Shown: positions 9,012 to 17,709, counted from the stretch's first letter. The stretch is DNA of 64,000 nucleotides from Neobacillus sp. DY30 (GCF_030123065.1 NZ_CP126093.1:3662001-3726000), one strand, 5' to 3'. Program-made: numbers and translations. Notes: a model not told the origin generated them from the sequence alone.

Positions 9012-9082
9012 ATGATTTCCACCCCTTCTCCTCATTTAGAAGCGTTTTATACGCTTACTATTGTGAATATTTTAAATATTAC

Positions 9083-9132
9083 TACATTAAGTATACTCAT
9101 AAATAATAATTAAATAAAATTAAAGATTTTAA
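9083..9132 (-). promoter_or_regulatory. Conserved 50-bp AT-rich upstream element, copy 2
   Basis: Read towards the ligase gene it begins TTAAAATCTTTAATTTTATT and continues to TTTATGAGTATACTTAATGT. The first 40 bases match the element before the SDR gene at 43252 in about 38 positions, and the whole block matches 1591-1640 in about 43 of 50. It is probably an operator/promoter shared by the genes of this pathway. Confidence 0.62.
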
Positions 9133-9226
9133 ATTGTATATAACAATCACTAATATACAAAAGTAAGGTTCAACATAACTAGATCCAGGTTGGCTGCTTC
9201 CACGCTTTCTACATTCATTTCTAATT

Positions 9227-9264
9227 AAAAAGACAAAGCCCAAGTAAAGAAGGCTTTGTCTTTT
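9227..9264. terminator. Terminator downstream of the LysR gene
   Basis: AAAAGACAAAGCC ... GGCTTTGTCTTTT stem just past the stop of the LysR gene at 9272, followed on the minus strand by an A/T-rich tail. The T run on the plus side would let it work in both directions. Confidence 0.8.
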
Positions 9265-9271
9265 ATTTTTG

Positions 9272-10162
9272 CTATCTTTGATTCGTTAAATAATTTTCTA
9301 TTAACTCAATAAATAAGTTCATAGATTTCGTATGCAATTCAGGAGATTCTGTTATAACCGAAAAATTTCTCTTTATTGGTGTTCCTTTTACATTTAATAA
9401 TTGAATCGTACCAAGCAGTCTTTCTTTTTTAACAGTAAGCTCAGATAAGTAACTAATACCAAGCCCCGCTTCGACAGCTTCTTTAATGAGTTGTGTGCTG
9501 CCGAACTCCATTAATTTTGGAGGACGTATTTCTAAAGATTGAAATAATTTTTCTGTTGCATCTCTTGTGCCAGAGCCTTCTTCACGGACAATCCAATTCT
9601 CTTGTTCAACCTGTCTTCGTGTAACTTCCTTATTATGATAAATTGGATATTTACCTCCTGCCACGATATACATTTGGTCTGTGGAAATTGTTTTAATATA
9701 TATATTTGTATTAGATATTTCCCCTTCAACAATCCCTACATCAATCTCATGACATATGATTGCTTTGGCAATATCTCTTGTGTTTCCAATCTGAACGGAA
9801 GGAACGATATTCGGGAATAGGTTATTCAGTTTTGCAAGTATATGTGGTAAGACATATTCACCAAAAGTATAACTGGCACCAATTTTTAATAATCCTGTTG
9901 GCTCGTTATGTAATTCATTGACTAACCCAGACATTCGTTTGTATAAACCTGTTATTTCCTTTGCATGTAAATAGACTATTTCACCTGCTTTTGTGAGCTT
10001 CACACTTTTGTTTGTACGCAGAAGCAGTTTTGCGCCAATATATTTTTCTAATAATTGAATTTGCTGGCTAACGGCAGGCTGCGTCATATGAAGCTCTTCG
10101 GCAGCTCTGGAAAAGTTTCTTTTATCAGCTACAGAAATAAATACAGATAATAGTTGATCCAT
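9272..10162 (-). CDS. LysR-family transcriptional regulator, CysL/YeiE-like
   Basis: 296 aa. The N-terminal winged HTH is typical (NFSRAAEELHMTQPAVSQQI, about residues 16-35), followed by a two-lobe effector-binding domain (KIGASYTFGEYVLP ... VEAGLGISYLSEL). It is divergent from the YeiH-family gene at 10280. This arrangement is common for LysR regulators that control their neighbour, and an 18-bp palindrome in the 117-bp gap is a candidate binding site. It resembles regulators of sulfur metabolism (CysL) in the effector domain, but the ligand is not evident. Confidence 0.85.
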   Translation of the reverse strand: MDQLLSVFISVADKRNFSRAAEELHMTQPAVSQQIQLLEKYIGAKLLLRTNKSVKLTKAGEIVYLHAKEITGLYKRMSGLVNELHNEPTGLLKIGASYTFGEYVLPHILAKLNNLFPNIVPSVQIGNTRDIAKAIICHEIDVGIVEGEISNTNIYIKTISTDQMYIVAGGKYPIYHNKEVTRRQVEQENWIVREEGSGTRDATEKLFQSLEIRPPKLMEFGSTQLIKEAVEAGLGISYLSELTVKKERLLGTIQLLNVKGTPIKRNFSVITESPELHTKSMNLFIELIENYLTNQR

Positions 10163-10190
10163 ACGTTCACCTCCTATATATCGTTTTAAC

Positions 10191-10208
10191 TTATTATAAC
10201 TATAATAA
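10191..10208. promoter_or_regulatory. Perfect palindrome in the LysR/YeiH divergent promoter region
   Basis: TTATTATA-AC-TATAATAA is a perfect 8+8 inverted repeat between the two divergent starts. LysR proteins usually bind an interrupted palindrome of the T-N11-A type; this one fits in position and symmetry. Confidence 0.55.
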
Positions 10209-10279
10209 TCATTTATTTTCCTTATTGTAAATCATTCGTTACGATAATTATTAATAAAACAATCGAGGGGATGAAAGCA

Positions 10280-11320
10280 TTGGAACAAAAAGCATTAATA
10301 TTGACCAGCCCTAATCATGAAAAAAAAGCTAAAAAAAAGCTAAATGTATCATTGGTATATGGAATAGGTTTTACCTTTATCATAGCCCTGTCTGGCTTTT
10401 TTTTGGCAGCAATACCTGGTCTTAATCGCATTGGACCACTTGCTTGTGCAATTTTACTTGCAGTTATTTATCGACAGGTATTTGGCTATCCGGAAAGGTT
10501 GCGTACTGGTATTCAATTTTCAGCAAAAAAACTATTAAGATTTGCCATCATACTTTACGGATTAAAGCTTAATATGATCGTTATATTTCACGAGGGCTTT
10601 CCACTATTGCTTAAAGGAGCCTTAACAATTATTTTTTCGATTGTTGTTCTTATGTTCATTGCAAAATTGATTAAAGCAGATTTAAATCTTTCTTTATTAT
10701 TAAGTGTTGGAACTGGTATTTGTGGTGCTGCTGCCATCGCGGCCGTATCGCCCATTATTAAAGCAAAAGATGAAGATACGGCTATGGGGGTCGGCATCAT
10801 AGCATTAGTAGGCACGGTTTTTTCAATTATCTATACGTTATTATTCCCTTTATTGCCTATTAGTTCTATAGACTACGGAACCTGGGTTGGAATTAGCCTT
10901 CATGAAATAGGTCATGTTGCATTAGCGGCCGTTCCTGCAGGGCAAGATGCTCTTGCTCACGCATTACTGGCGAAACTTTCACGAGTATTTCTATTAATTC
11001 CGCTTTGTTTTATCCTAATGCTTTGGATGAAAAAGAATGGAAAAATGGAGGGTGAAGCAAAGTTCGAGTTTCCATGGTTTTTAATTGGTTTTATCGTCAT
11101 GAGTTTTGTGGGGACCTATATCATGGGTCATGAGGTTTTAGTATCAGATTCAATTATGTCTGATATTGCAACATTGACATCATTTATTTTAACGATGTCT
11201 ATGACCGGCTTAGGATTAAATATTAGCTTAAAAGAATTACGTACCAAAGCCATACGTCCGCTTATTGCAATTATCATTACATCTTTGCTTTTGTCTTTTC
11301 TAACATTTTTTTATATTTAA
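10280..11320 (+). CDS. YeiH-family (UPF0324) membrane protein, putative sulfate exporter
   Basis: 346 aa from the TTG at 10280, which lies 9 bases after GAGGGG. The ATG at 10271 directly abuts that site and is less likely. About ten hydrophobic segments, conserved GLKLNM..., GTGICGAAAIAAVSPIIKA and the SLHEIGHVALA motif are typical of the YeiH family of Bacteria. Members are annotated as putative sulfate exporters, which rests on limited evidence. The divergent LysR gene probably regulates it. A hairpin terminator follows. Confidence 0.85.
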   Translation: MEQKALILTSPNHEKKAKKKLNVSLVYGIGFTFIIALSGFFLAAIPGLNRIGPLACAILLAVIYRQVFGYPERLRTGIQFSAKKLLRFAIILYGLKLNMIVIFHEGFPLLLKGALTIIFSIVVLMFIAKLIKADLNLSLLLSVGTGICGAAAIAAVSPIIKAKDEDTAMGVGIIALVGTVFSIIYTLLFPLLPISSIDYGTWVGISLHEIGHVALAAVPAGQDALAHALLAKLSRVFLLIPLCFILMLWMKKNGKMEGEAKFEFPWFLIGFIVMSFVGTYIMGHEVLVSDSIMSDIATLTSFILTMSMTGLGLNISLKELRTKAIRPLIAIIITSLLLSFLTFFYI

Positions 11321-11344
11321 CTAATCATTTCATTAGTTTTAAAA

Positions 11345-11374
11345 GATTAGGCGGAGCAAATGCTCCACCTAATC
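11345..11374 (+). terminator. Terminator after the YeiH-family gene
   Basis: GATTAGGCGGAGCA and TGCTCCACCTAATC form a 14-bp stem with a single C/A mismatch and a two-base gap at the loop. A second small stem (TTTCACC/GGTGAAA, 11383-11396) follows, just before the convergent VanY gene. Confidence 0.65.
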
Positions 11375-11403
11375 CTCATGTTTTCACCTCGGTGAAACGC
11401 AGA

Positions 11404-12219
11404 TTACTTAATAATAGGGAAAATACCGTAGTACTCTTCTAATGTCAAATTACGTTTCTTCATATCTTTTGCAATATCAGGGCCTACATAGCGAAGGTGC
11501 CAAGGCTCATATTTGTAGCCCGTCACATGCTCTTTTCCCTTTGGATAACGCACAATATATCCAAAATTAGCGCTATTTCTATCTAGCCATTTCGCTTCTT
11601 TTGTATTGGCAAAGCAAGAAGCCGCTGCACATTTCCCAGTACTTCCGCTAACATCAATTGCCAAGCCCGTTTGGTGTTCACTTGTACCCGGAATAGCACT
11701 ATATGTTATTGCCTTTTCGTAACCATCCCTTTTTACATATCGATTAAAAACCGCCGTTTGAGTCGCCTCAGAACGATATCCAGATACTCCACTCAAATAA
11801 ATTTTATCCTTTTTTGCTGCTGCAAACATTTTTTCTAAAGCAACCGCGGCTTCCTTCCGCAATTTACGTTTTTCTACCTTTTCCTTAAATATAAAAGAAG
11901 TATTGGGATAAATTAAATTCTTAGGAACATAATTTTTGGGCAAGTAAATTTTTTTGTTTACAACAACAGCTATTGATGCAGGATATTTCGTGGTATAGAT
12001 CGTTTTTCCATTCTGCGTCTTCTCCTGTTTTATATAAGAAGCTTTTGTTATGTTGACTTTTTGATTAGAATTTGAGCGATTTTGAAGCGGAGTTATGGAT
12101 TCTTCTGAACTGTTATGTGTTTTTTTAGATGAAGAGGACATATCGGAATCTCTATTACAACCAACGACAGTTATTAATAAAAAGAGAATGAACCATGCAT
12201 TTACATATTTTTTTAACAT
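11404..12219 (-). CDS. VanY-type D-alanyl-D-alanine carboxypeptidase lipoprotein
   Basis: 271 aa from the ATG at 12219 (site GGAGG, 11 bases upstream). An in-frame start at 12261 adds 14 residues that would spoil the signal sequence. The N-terminus is a lipoprotein signal, ILFLLITVVGC, with the lipidated cysteine at about residue 21, followed by a Ser/Asn-rich linker. The peptidase domain is of the M15B/VanY type: SGYRSEATQ, the zinc motif SEHQTGLAID (His and Asp ligands) and EPWHLRYVG (third ligand). It should trim the terminal D-Ala of peptidoglycan stem peptides on the outer face of the membrane. A related, non-lipoprotein VanY gene lies at 36970. No vancomycin-resistance genes are nearby, so a resistance role is not implied. 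Confidence 0.87.
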   Translation of the reverse strand: MLKKYVNAWFILFLLITVVGCNRDSDMSSSSKKTHNSSEESITPLQNRSNSNQKVNITKASYIKQEKTQNGKTIYTTKYPASIAVVVNKKIYLPKNYVPKNLIYPNTSFIFKEKVEKRKLRKEAAVALEKMFAAAKKDKIYLSGVSGYRSEATQTAVFNRYVKRDGYEKAITYSAIPGTSEHQTGLAIDVSGSTGKCAAASCFANTKEAKWLDRNSANFGYIVRYPKGKEHVTGYKYEPWHLRYVGPDIAKDMKKRNLTLEEYYGIFPIIK

Positions 12220-12388
12220 AATAAACGATTCCTCCAAACCATAATCAATAATCTTAGTCAACTGTTTTTCTAACTAGTAGTGTTTTTTTCGAAAGAATAG
12301 CTATTTATTTAATAGGATTTGAAACAAAATTTGAATATATGCTTGGGATTATTTGACAAAAAGACAACTAGGCGCGGAAGCAAAGAGC

Positions 12389-12491
12389 GGTAATAATGTC
12401 TTGCACCAAGCTAAACTAATTCATTGTATCCAAATAAAAAAGACGGTAACTTCGGTTACCGCCACGCAATCTTCAATTTGAAGTCTGAGTA
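12389..12491 (-). pseudogene. Relic of a gerAA-like spore germination gene (5' fragment)
   Basis: This stretch aligns with the 5' part of the intact gerAA at about 17075-17180: both contain TTTGAAGTCTGAG, an AATAAAAAAG run and TCATTGTATC at matching spacing. In translation the fragment reads SDFK, then after a frameshift GNRSYRLFYLDTMN-stop, against GDRHFRLFYFDTMIE in the intact protein. Stops and frameshifts show it is dead. It lies 1.1 kb downstream of the intact gerABC operon, on the same strand, and points to an older duplicated or replaced ger locus. Confidence 0.7.
12432..12461 (-). terminator. Terminator of the LysR gene formed inside the gerAA relic
   Basis: On the minus strand CGGTAAC-CGAA-GTTACCG forms a 7-bp stem with a tetraloop followed by TCTTTTTTATTT, a textbook intrinsic terminator. 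It lies 38 bp past the stop of the LysR gene at 12499. It falls within the gerAA relic, at the place where the intact gene reads less symmetrically. Confidence 0.75.
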
Positions 12492-12498
12492 AAGAACT

Positions 12499-13425
12499 TT
12501 AGCTTGAAAATTTAACTGGGTTGCTTATTTTACTATTTTTTAGGTTTTTATAAAAGTCATCAATAAATTCCTTAGCTACCTTCGTTAACCCTTTTGTTTC
12601 TAAATATATAAGCCAGAAATCAATTGGAAAATAATTTTCTTCCCTTAGAGGGATAATTTTTATTTCTCCATTTTTAACCATGGGACTATGAATAATAGAA
12701 AAATCATGCAAAAATAAAACGGCTTGACTTTCTTTAACCAACTCGAAAAGAAGGCTGCTGCTATTTGTTCTAATTAAAACTTGATTGGGATTCAATTTTA
12801 TTAATTTTAAAACCTTTTTATAATCCGATGAATTATATAGAACAAATTTTGAATTCTCTAAATCACTAAGAGTTACATAATCAAAAGTATAGTAAGGTGA
12901 ATTTTTACCAACCGCTATACAGATGTGACCCTCATGAATATGTTCAAAACAAATATTTTTTTCTTTTTTTAATTCATTTTTAGATGCATGTATTAAAGCG
13001 AAGTCATAGTTTTCTTTGTTGAAATTCTGAATAATATCTGTAGGGTTTTGCTCTACAAATTCGAATGTAATATTATTATTTCTCGAATTAAACTTAACCA
13101 TTGTTTCTTGAATTACAAAAGCAAAGGTTGGCGCTGTCATAATTTTCAAATGAGTTTGATTACTATTTTTATAATCATAAATTTCTTTGTTCAGTTCTTT
13201 AATCGTCTTAAGTAAAGAGATTGCTTTGGAAATAACTATTTTACCTTCAAAAGTAGGAGTAACTCCTTGTTTTGCTCGGTTAAAGATTTTTATTCCAAGC
13301 TCATTCTCTAGCTGTGTTATTGATTGACTCATCCCTGAAGGTGAAATAAATAATTTTTCTGCTGCTTTTGTAATTGACATCTCATTGGCGACATTTACAA
13401 TATATTCCATTTGCTCAAAATTCAT
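12499..13425 (-). CDS. LysR-family transcriptional regulator
   Basis: 308 aa, ATG at 13425. The HTH region is ITKAAEKLFISPSGMSQSITQL (about 18-39), followed by an effector domain with weak similarity to known groups. The gene is very AT-rich (14 G/C in the 60 bases 12961-13020), in contrast to the ger operon next to it. No neighbour points to its target. It is transcribed in the same direction as gerC upstream of it, with a 177-bp gap. Confidence 0.8.
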   Translation of the reverse strand: MNFEQMEYIVNVANEMSITKAAEKLFISPSGMSQSITQLENELGIKIFNRAKQGVTPTFEGKIVISKAISLLKTIKELNKEIYDYKNSNQTHLKIMTAPTFAFVIQETMVKFNSRNNNITFEFVEQNPTDIIQNFNKENYDFALIHASKNELKKEKNICFEHIHEGHICIAVGKNSPYYTFDYVTLSDLENSKFVLYNSSDYKKVLKLIKLNPNQVLIRTNSSSLLFELVKESQAVLFLHDFSIIHSPMVKNGEIKIIPLREENYFPIDFWLIYLETKGLTKVAKEFIDDFYKNLKNSKISNPVKFSS

Positions 13426-13602
13426 ACTAGCACCTCAACTTCAGTTAAACCGTTCCACATTATGACCTATGAAAACATTTTACACTTGATTTTTATTCTC
13501 CGCCAAACACAGTTGTTCTGCAAGGAATTTCTGAAAAAACAAAATAATTTTGGTCATTCAGTGGACGCGTTCCCCAATATGGGGATGCGCCCACCCGAAC
13601 TA

Positions 13603-14712
13603 CTATTCTGACGAGTTAAGGATTTGCACATCGAAATTCGGTTGAATTGACATTTTCGGAAAGTCTTTGCGCCAATTTAAAGACTTCCATATGTTCGAAT
13701 GGTATGCCTTAAATTCCTTACCGATGCCAAGAATGTCACAATTCGCTTTTTGCAAAGTCTCAATCGTCGCTGCAGCTTTTTCTTCCAGATGTTTACTCAA
13801 TTCTTTTTCCATACGTTTAACGTAATCAGGCTTAAGCATTTCGCCTGACTTGCCAAGTTCGAATACATTAATTTGCAACCTGACTCCTATGTTCACTTTT
13901 GGCAAACCTTTTGAATCAGGATTTACAGTGATCTTTGATTTTCCTTTCTTGACGGAAAACCCGTATTCGATGTTTCGTCCCTCACCGTTTTCCGCCATAT
14001 GTCCGGTAAATCTTTGCCTTCCTTTGTCCATCCCAAACATCAACATCAACATCTGGACTTGTTCTTTGCTGAGAGTCACCCCTGAATTCGTACCTTGACG
14101 AAATAATAGAGCGCCGCTTAATTCCAATCCCGAATTAAATGGTTTCAACAAGGGTAACGCGATATCTCCCAATGGTTCTTTCCGGGATAGAATAAAACGC
14201 ATCATGGAAACGGTGGGCATCATTCCATTCCTATCCAAAGATATAATAAAATCATTCAGATTTTTCGTAAACTCTTTATTTTTTTCCGTCTTAGCTTTCA
14301 AAAGCTCTGAAATCCTCCCATCGATTACAATTACGGGGGTGTTGATAGACGAATAGGGGGCGTGAAGTAAAAAAGCAAGTTTTGAAACAGGATCATGCGA
14401 AGCAAACCTCTTGCTTAGAATATAAAGTCTCGTGTTGATTCCTAAGAAAGGAGCTCGATCGATGTAATCTCCTTGGCCAACCGCTTCAACTAAACTAGCT
14501 CCTCTGAGCTCCGTCAACTTCGAATTCGGCTCCCCTTCTCCTTGGCCCGCACTTTTGAGGTTCGTGACTATCATTTCAAGTTTTACGTCCCCACTCTCCT
14601 CGTCCAAGTCCAACCCTGCGATGTCCACCAACTGAAGATTGCGCAGAGGCAATCGATCCCAACAACCGGTCAAGAGCAGCATCGACAAAATTCCAATTGC
14701 CGCTTTTTTCAT
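13603..14712 (-). CDS. gerAC: Spore germination protein, Ger(x)C family lipoprotein
   Basis: 369 aa. The lipoprotein signal MLLLTGCWDRLPLRNL has its lipidated cysteine at residue 17 and the CWD start typical of GerAC/GerBC/GerKC. The rest follows the family (DIAGLDLD..., LSRKEPLGDIALPLL). It is the third subunit of a germinant receptor in the spore inner membrane, acting with the A and B subunits. Its start overlaps the end of gerB by 4 bp (ATGA), so translation is probably coupled. The gene name is given by family; which germinant the receptor senses cannot be told. Confidence 0.88.
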   Translation of the reverse strand: MKKAAIGILSMLLLTGCWDRLPLRNLQLVDIAGLDLDEESGDVKLEMIVTNLKSAGQGEGEPNSKLTELRGASLVEAVGQGDYIDRAPFLGINTRLYILSKRFASHDPVSKLAFLLHAPYSSINTPVIVIDGRISELLKAKTEKNKEFTKNLNDFIISLDRNGMMPTVSMMRFILSRKEPLGDIALPLLKPFNSGLELSGALLFRQGTNSGVTLSKEQVQMLMLMFGMDKGRQRFTGHMAENGEGRNIEYGFSVKKGKSKITVNPDSKGLPKVNIGVRLQINVFELGKSGEMLKPDYVKRMEKELSKHLEEKAAATIETLQKANCDILGIGKEFKAYHSNIWKSLNWRKDFPKMSIQPNFDVQILNSSE

Positions 14713-15806
14713 CCTCCAGCCGCCTTTCCCCGTACCAAAGAAATGAGAAGCAGAATTGTCGGCATAATGGCAATCATAATAGCGGTAGCGATATTATGAT
14801 AGTCTGAAAATCTTGACTGCAATTGCTTGTCGGAGAACCATATTCCGACCCCGATGCAAACGATTGCAATAATCCACACCAAAAGAGGATAGTTGCGGAT
14901 TTCCTTCCCTCCGATGAACGCCAGATAGCGGGCGGCCAAAAACAAATAAACATACAATGTAACCATAACCACAGCTAGCCAAATCGACATAAATAGAATA
15001 TCGAGGCTTTGAACGACTGGCCACCTGAATTTACGGAGAATGAACACCATCGGCTCCGAGATGGACTTCAATTGACTTTCGCTGTAGTTGTACGTAACTA
15101 TGACTGTTATCATTACATAAAAAAAGGTCGTAAATCCATTGGCGGCCGACACTGCGATTACGATATCCTTCTTCTTGGGGGACCTTACTAATGGAAAAGC
15201 GTACAGGAGAAGCTCATATCCCGAGTACAACCAAAATGAGGGGATAGCACCCTTTAAAAGTGGCCCGATTCCGTGGGTGCCCATTGGCAGAAAATGACGG
15301 AAGTCCCCTTTTCCCATTCCACTTATCAATACGATCACAAAGCATATCAGAAACATAAGCATAATCATCTGCGTAATCGTGGCGATTGATCGGAGCGTAG
15401 ATGAAGCGATATACGCTCCAATTGTGAAAGTTACTCCAATTAACACAGACCAGGGAGTCTCAAATAACACCCAGCGGTTGATGACATCAGAATAAGTGAT
15501 AGTAACCATAATACAATTTTGCGCAAAGTACGCGGCCAGCAAGAAGTTTACGACCGATCCTAACGGCTTTCCAACAATATCAGATATATACTGGGGCAAC
15601 GGCCGATCGGCATATCTCTTTCCAAGTTGATAGATGATCAGAATGACCACTTGGGCAATCACTCCCCCGATCAATATGGACATCCACGAGTCGTTGCCTG
15701 AGTAGTTAATTTGTGCGTAAGGGATCGTTAAAACGCTGACGCCGACTTGGGTTAGAATAACAAGGCATATAAGTTGGTTGATTGAGATTTTTTCTAAGTG
15801 GATCAT
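14709..15806 (-). CDS. gerAB: Spore germination protein, GerAB family (endospore germination permease)
   Basis: 365 aa with about ten membrane segments, of the APC-like spore germination permease family (EKISINQLICLVILTQVG at the start, YSGYELLLYAFPLV in the middle). In Bacillus GerAB subunits bind the amino-acid or sugar germinant. The ATG at 15806 follows the gerA stop immediately. Its ribosome site is a run of nine G residues at 15812-15820, inside the last codons of gerA, so expression is coupled to gerA. The operon would be expressed in the forespore; no clear SigG promoter was identified by eye. Confidence 0.88.
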   Translation of the reverse strand: MIHLEKISINQLICLVILTQVGVSVLTIPYAQINYSGNDSWMSILIGGVIAQVVILIIYQLGKRYADRPLPQYISDIVGKPLGSVVNFLLAAYFAQNCIMVTITYSDVINRWVLFETPWSVLIGVTFTIGAYIASSTLRSIATITQMIMLMFLICFVIVLISGMGKGDFRHFLPMGTHGIGPLLKGAIPSFWLYSGYELLLYAFPLVRSPKKKDIVIAVSAANGFTTFFYVMITVIVTYNYSESQLKSISEPMVFILRKFRWPVVQSLDILFMSIWLAVVMVTLYVYLFLAARYLAFIGGKEIRNYPLLVWIIAIVCIGVGIWFSDKQLQSRFSDYHNIATAIMIAIMPTILLLISLVRGKAAGG

Positions 15807-17243
15807 TCAGTCCCCCCCCCTTCGAGCACTTATTCTCATTTCGTCTTTTGCCAAGCTTTCCTTAGGGCGGTTTTTCAAGCTTTTGATTGGTCCTCTGAAC
15901 CATGTATCCTTGAATGTATCACCACTAATCCCCGAGTAAAAGTACGGTATGCCCATCGTGTTTAAACGGGCCAAGTGCGTCAACACCAAAAGGAATGAAA
16001 GCACCAAGCCGATTAGCCCGAAAATCGAGGCCATAACCATTAACGGGTACGTCAAAAATCGGGCGGCAGTACTCATTTCGTAGGAAGGAATAATAAATGA
16101 AGAAATTCCCGTAAGCGCCACTACGATGACCATCATATTGGAAATCAGATTCGACTCAACAACGACGGTACCGATGACAATTCCTCCTACTACGCCGATC
16201 GTATTGGCGATTGAGCTTGGGAGCCGGATGGTCGCCTCTCGCAGGATTTCGAGTATGAACAGCATGGTTAACGCTTCGAGTACTGGTGGTAACGAGATGT
16301 ATTGCATAGAGCTTTGCAGCGTCAGTGCGATTTCAAAAGGTAAAATACGTGGATCGAACGTGACAAGGGCCACGTAAGTACCAGGCAGGCTAATCGCGAA
16401 AATAAAGCAAAAGATTCGAAGAAACCTTAAGGCGCTGCCGAGAAACCAGCCGATTTGGTAATCGTCGGGGGTTTGGAAGAATGCCCAGAATGAAACCGGT
16501 ACGATTAGGCAATTGGGCGAACCGTCGGTTAAAATCGCGATTTTCCCATCCATCAGGTAAGATCTTACCCGGTCCGGTCTTTCGGTAACAAGCATTTTTG
16601 GAAACATCGAGAATTTTTTGTCTTCAATCATTTCTTGAATAAACCCTGGGGCTTCGACGTAATCAATGTCGATGCTTTTGATCCTGCGTTCAAACTCCTT
16701 TAGGACACTTTCGTTGGCAAGAGACTGTAGGTAAAGTACGGCTACTTTTGTATTCGACCTGCGGCCAAGCTGATAGAACTTTACGACCAGATCGGTTGTC
16801 GAGATTTGCTTGCGCATCAGATTGAGATTCGTATCCAGGTTTTCGATCAACGCTTGGTTGGAACCCCGCAGCACCCGTTCGTTCACCGGGATGTTTACCG
16901 CGCGTTCCTTTTTAAGTGGGGTTTCAAATAAATAGAGCTTCGCTTCGCCTTCAATTTGAACCACCGTCTGCCCTTCGACCAGCGCTTGCGACGCAACCGA
17001 CAGAAGATCCGTCTCGGCGTATTCAAGAATGGACACGGCATCACGAACGCTGATGTTTGTAGTGCGAAGCATAGGGCGGATGATATGGTCTTGCACCGCG
17101 GCTAACTCGATCATTGTATCAAAATAAAAAAGCCGAAAATGTCGGTCGCCGGCCACGAAATCGCTCGATTTGAAGTCTGAGCTATGGAATAGCATATCCT
17201 TCAGGGACTTCTCGTTATTGTCTAGTGATTGGTCGGCTTTCAT
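15807..17243 (-). CDS. gerAA: Spore germination protein, GerAA family
   Basis: 478 aa, ATG at 17243 behind AAAGAGG. The soluble N-terminal half has the family landmarks DIDYVEAPGFIQEMIED and FPKMLVTERPDRV. It is followed by four or five membrane segments (LRIFCFIFAISLPGTYVAL; RLPSSIANTIGVVGGIVIG). It is the A subunit of a nutrient germinant receptor and is recognised as an oligomeric channel-like component. The operon gerAA-AB-AC has a visibly higher GC content (29 of 60 bases at 16141-16200) than its surroundings, which suggests acquisition from elsewhere. The relic at 12389-12491 is a decayed homolog of this gene. Confidence 0.9.
   Translation of the reverse strand: MKADQSLDNNEKSLKDMLFHSSDFKSSDFVAGDRHFRLFYFDTMIELAAVQDHIIRPMLRTTNISVRDAVSILEYAETDLLSVASQALVEGQTVVQIEGEAKLYLFETPLKKERAVNIPVNERVLRGSNQALIENLDTNLNLMRKQISTTDLVVKFYQLGRRSNTKVAVLYLQSLANESVLKEFERRIKSIDIDYVEAPGFIQEMIEDKKFSMFPKMLVTERPDRVRSYLMDGKIAILTDGSPNCLIVPVSFWAFFQTPDDYQIGWFLGSALRFLRIFCFIFAISLPGTYVALVTFDPRILPFEIALTLQSSMQYISLPPVLEALTMLFILEILREATIRLPSSIANTIGVVGGIVIGTVVVESNLISNMMVIVVALTGISSFIIPSYEMSTAARFLTYPLMVMASIFGLIGLVLSFLLVLTHLARLNTMGIPYFYSGISGDTFKDTWFRGPIKSLKNRPKESLAKDEMRISARRGGD
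15812..15820 (-). repeat. G9 homopolymer used as ribosome site of gerAB
   Basis: Nine G residues on the coding strand cover the last glycine codons of gerAA and serve as the only plausible ribosome site of gerAB. Slippage by one base would change the gerAA C-terminus and remove the stop/start coupling. Confidence 0.7.
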
Positions 17244-17508
17244 TAAAGGTACCTCTTTTCTCCAAATCGGAAAGTTTTACATATTTTCCCCACAATTTCT
17301 ATTCCTATTCCGTTTCAAAGCTATTGAAATGAACATTTCGCTGCATCGAGTGGCGCTTTATTTTTTTGCATATTTCATTTAAATGTCTTCTTAAGTATTA
17401 CTTCACAAGATACTCCATTTTTCTAAATGTACTTAATATTTTGATGAATGTAGAATGTTATTTGGTAAGTTGTTTCTATGGGCATCTTGGCCAAGGAGGA
17501 TATTAGTT

Positions 17509-17709
17509 ATGTATGAGGGCAAAATAATCAAGTTTTATCGTGAGAAATACAAACTAACTCAAGAGCAATTAGGGAAAGATATATGTTCAATTACACATAT
17601 TAGTAAAATCGAATGCAATCAAACAACATTCGCAACTGAAATCATTGCTTTATTATGCAAACGCCTAGGAATAAATATGGAGATAGAAAAAAAAAACTTT
17701 TACGTGTAA
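17509..17709 (+). CDS. PlcR/NprR-like regulator, N-terminal HTH fragment
   Basis: 66 aa from the ATG at 17509 behind a strong AAGGAGG site (17493-17499). It is an XRE-type HTH (KIIKFYREKYKLTQEQLGKD, then SITHISKIECNQ). The frame stops at 17709 just after a run of ten A residues (17687-17696). Adding one base to this run joins it to the TPR protein in the next frame (…EIEKKKLLRVKQQIFKLHE), giving a protein of about 410 aa, the size and architecture of NprR-type quorum regulators. So this is either the first half of a broken gene or one product of a gene expressed by slippage on the A tract. Confidence 0.75.
   Translation: MYEGKIIKFYREKYKLTQEQLGKDICSITHISKIECNQTTFATEIIALLCKRLGINMEIEKKNFYV

Noticed and set aside
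11404..12219. Vancomycin-resistance (vanY) interpretation of the two VanY-type genes
   Set aside because: No vanA/B/H/X/R/S homologs are nearby; the proteins are ordinary peptidoglycan carboxypeptidases by context.
13560..13595. Hairpin GTTCCCC-AATAT-GGGGATGC as a gerAC terminator
   Set aside because: Only five or six base pairs are perfect, and there is no T run on the minus strand after the stem; gerAC termination is left open.
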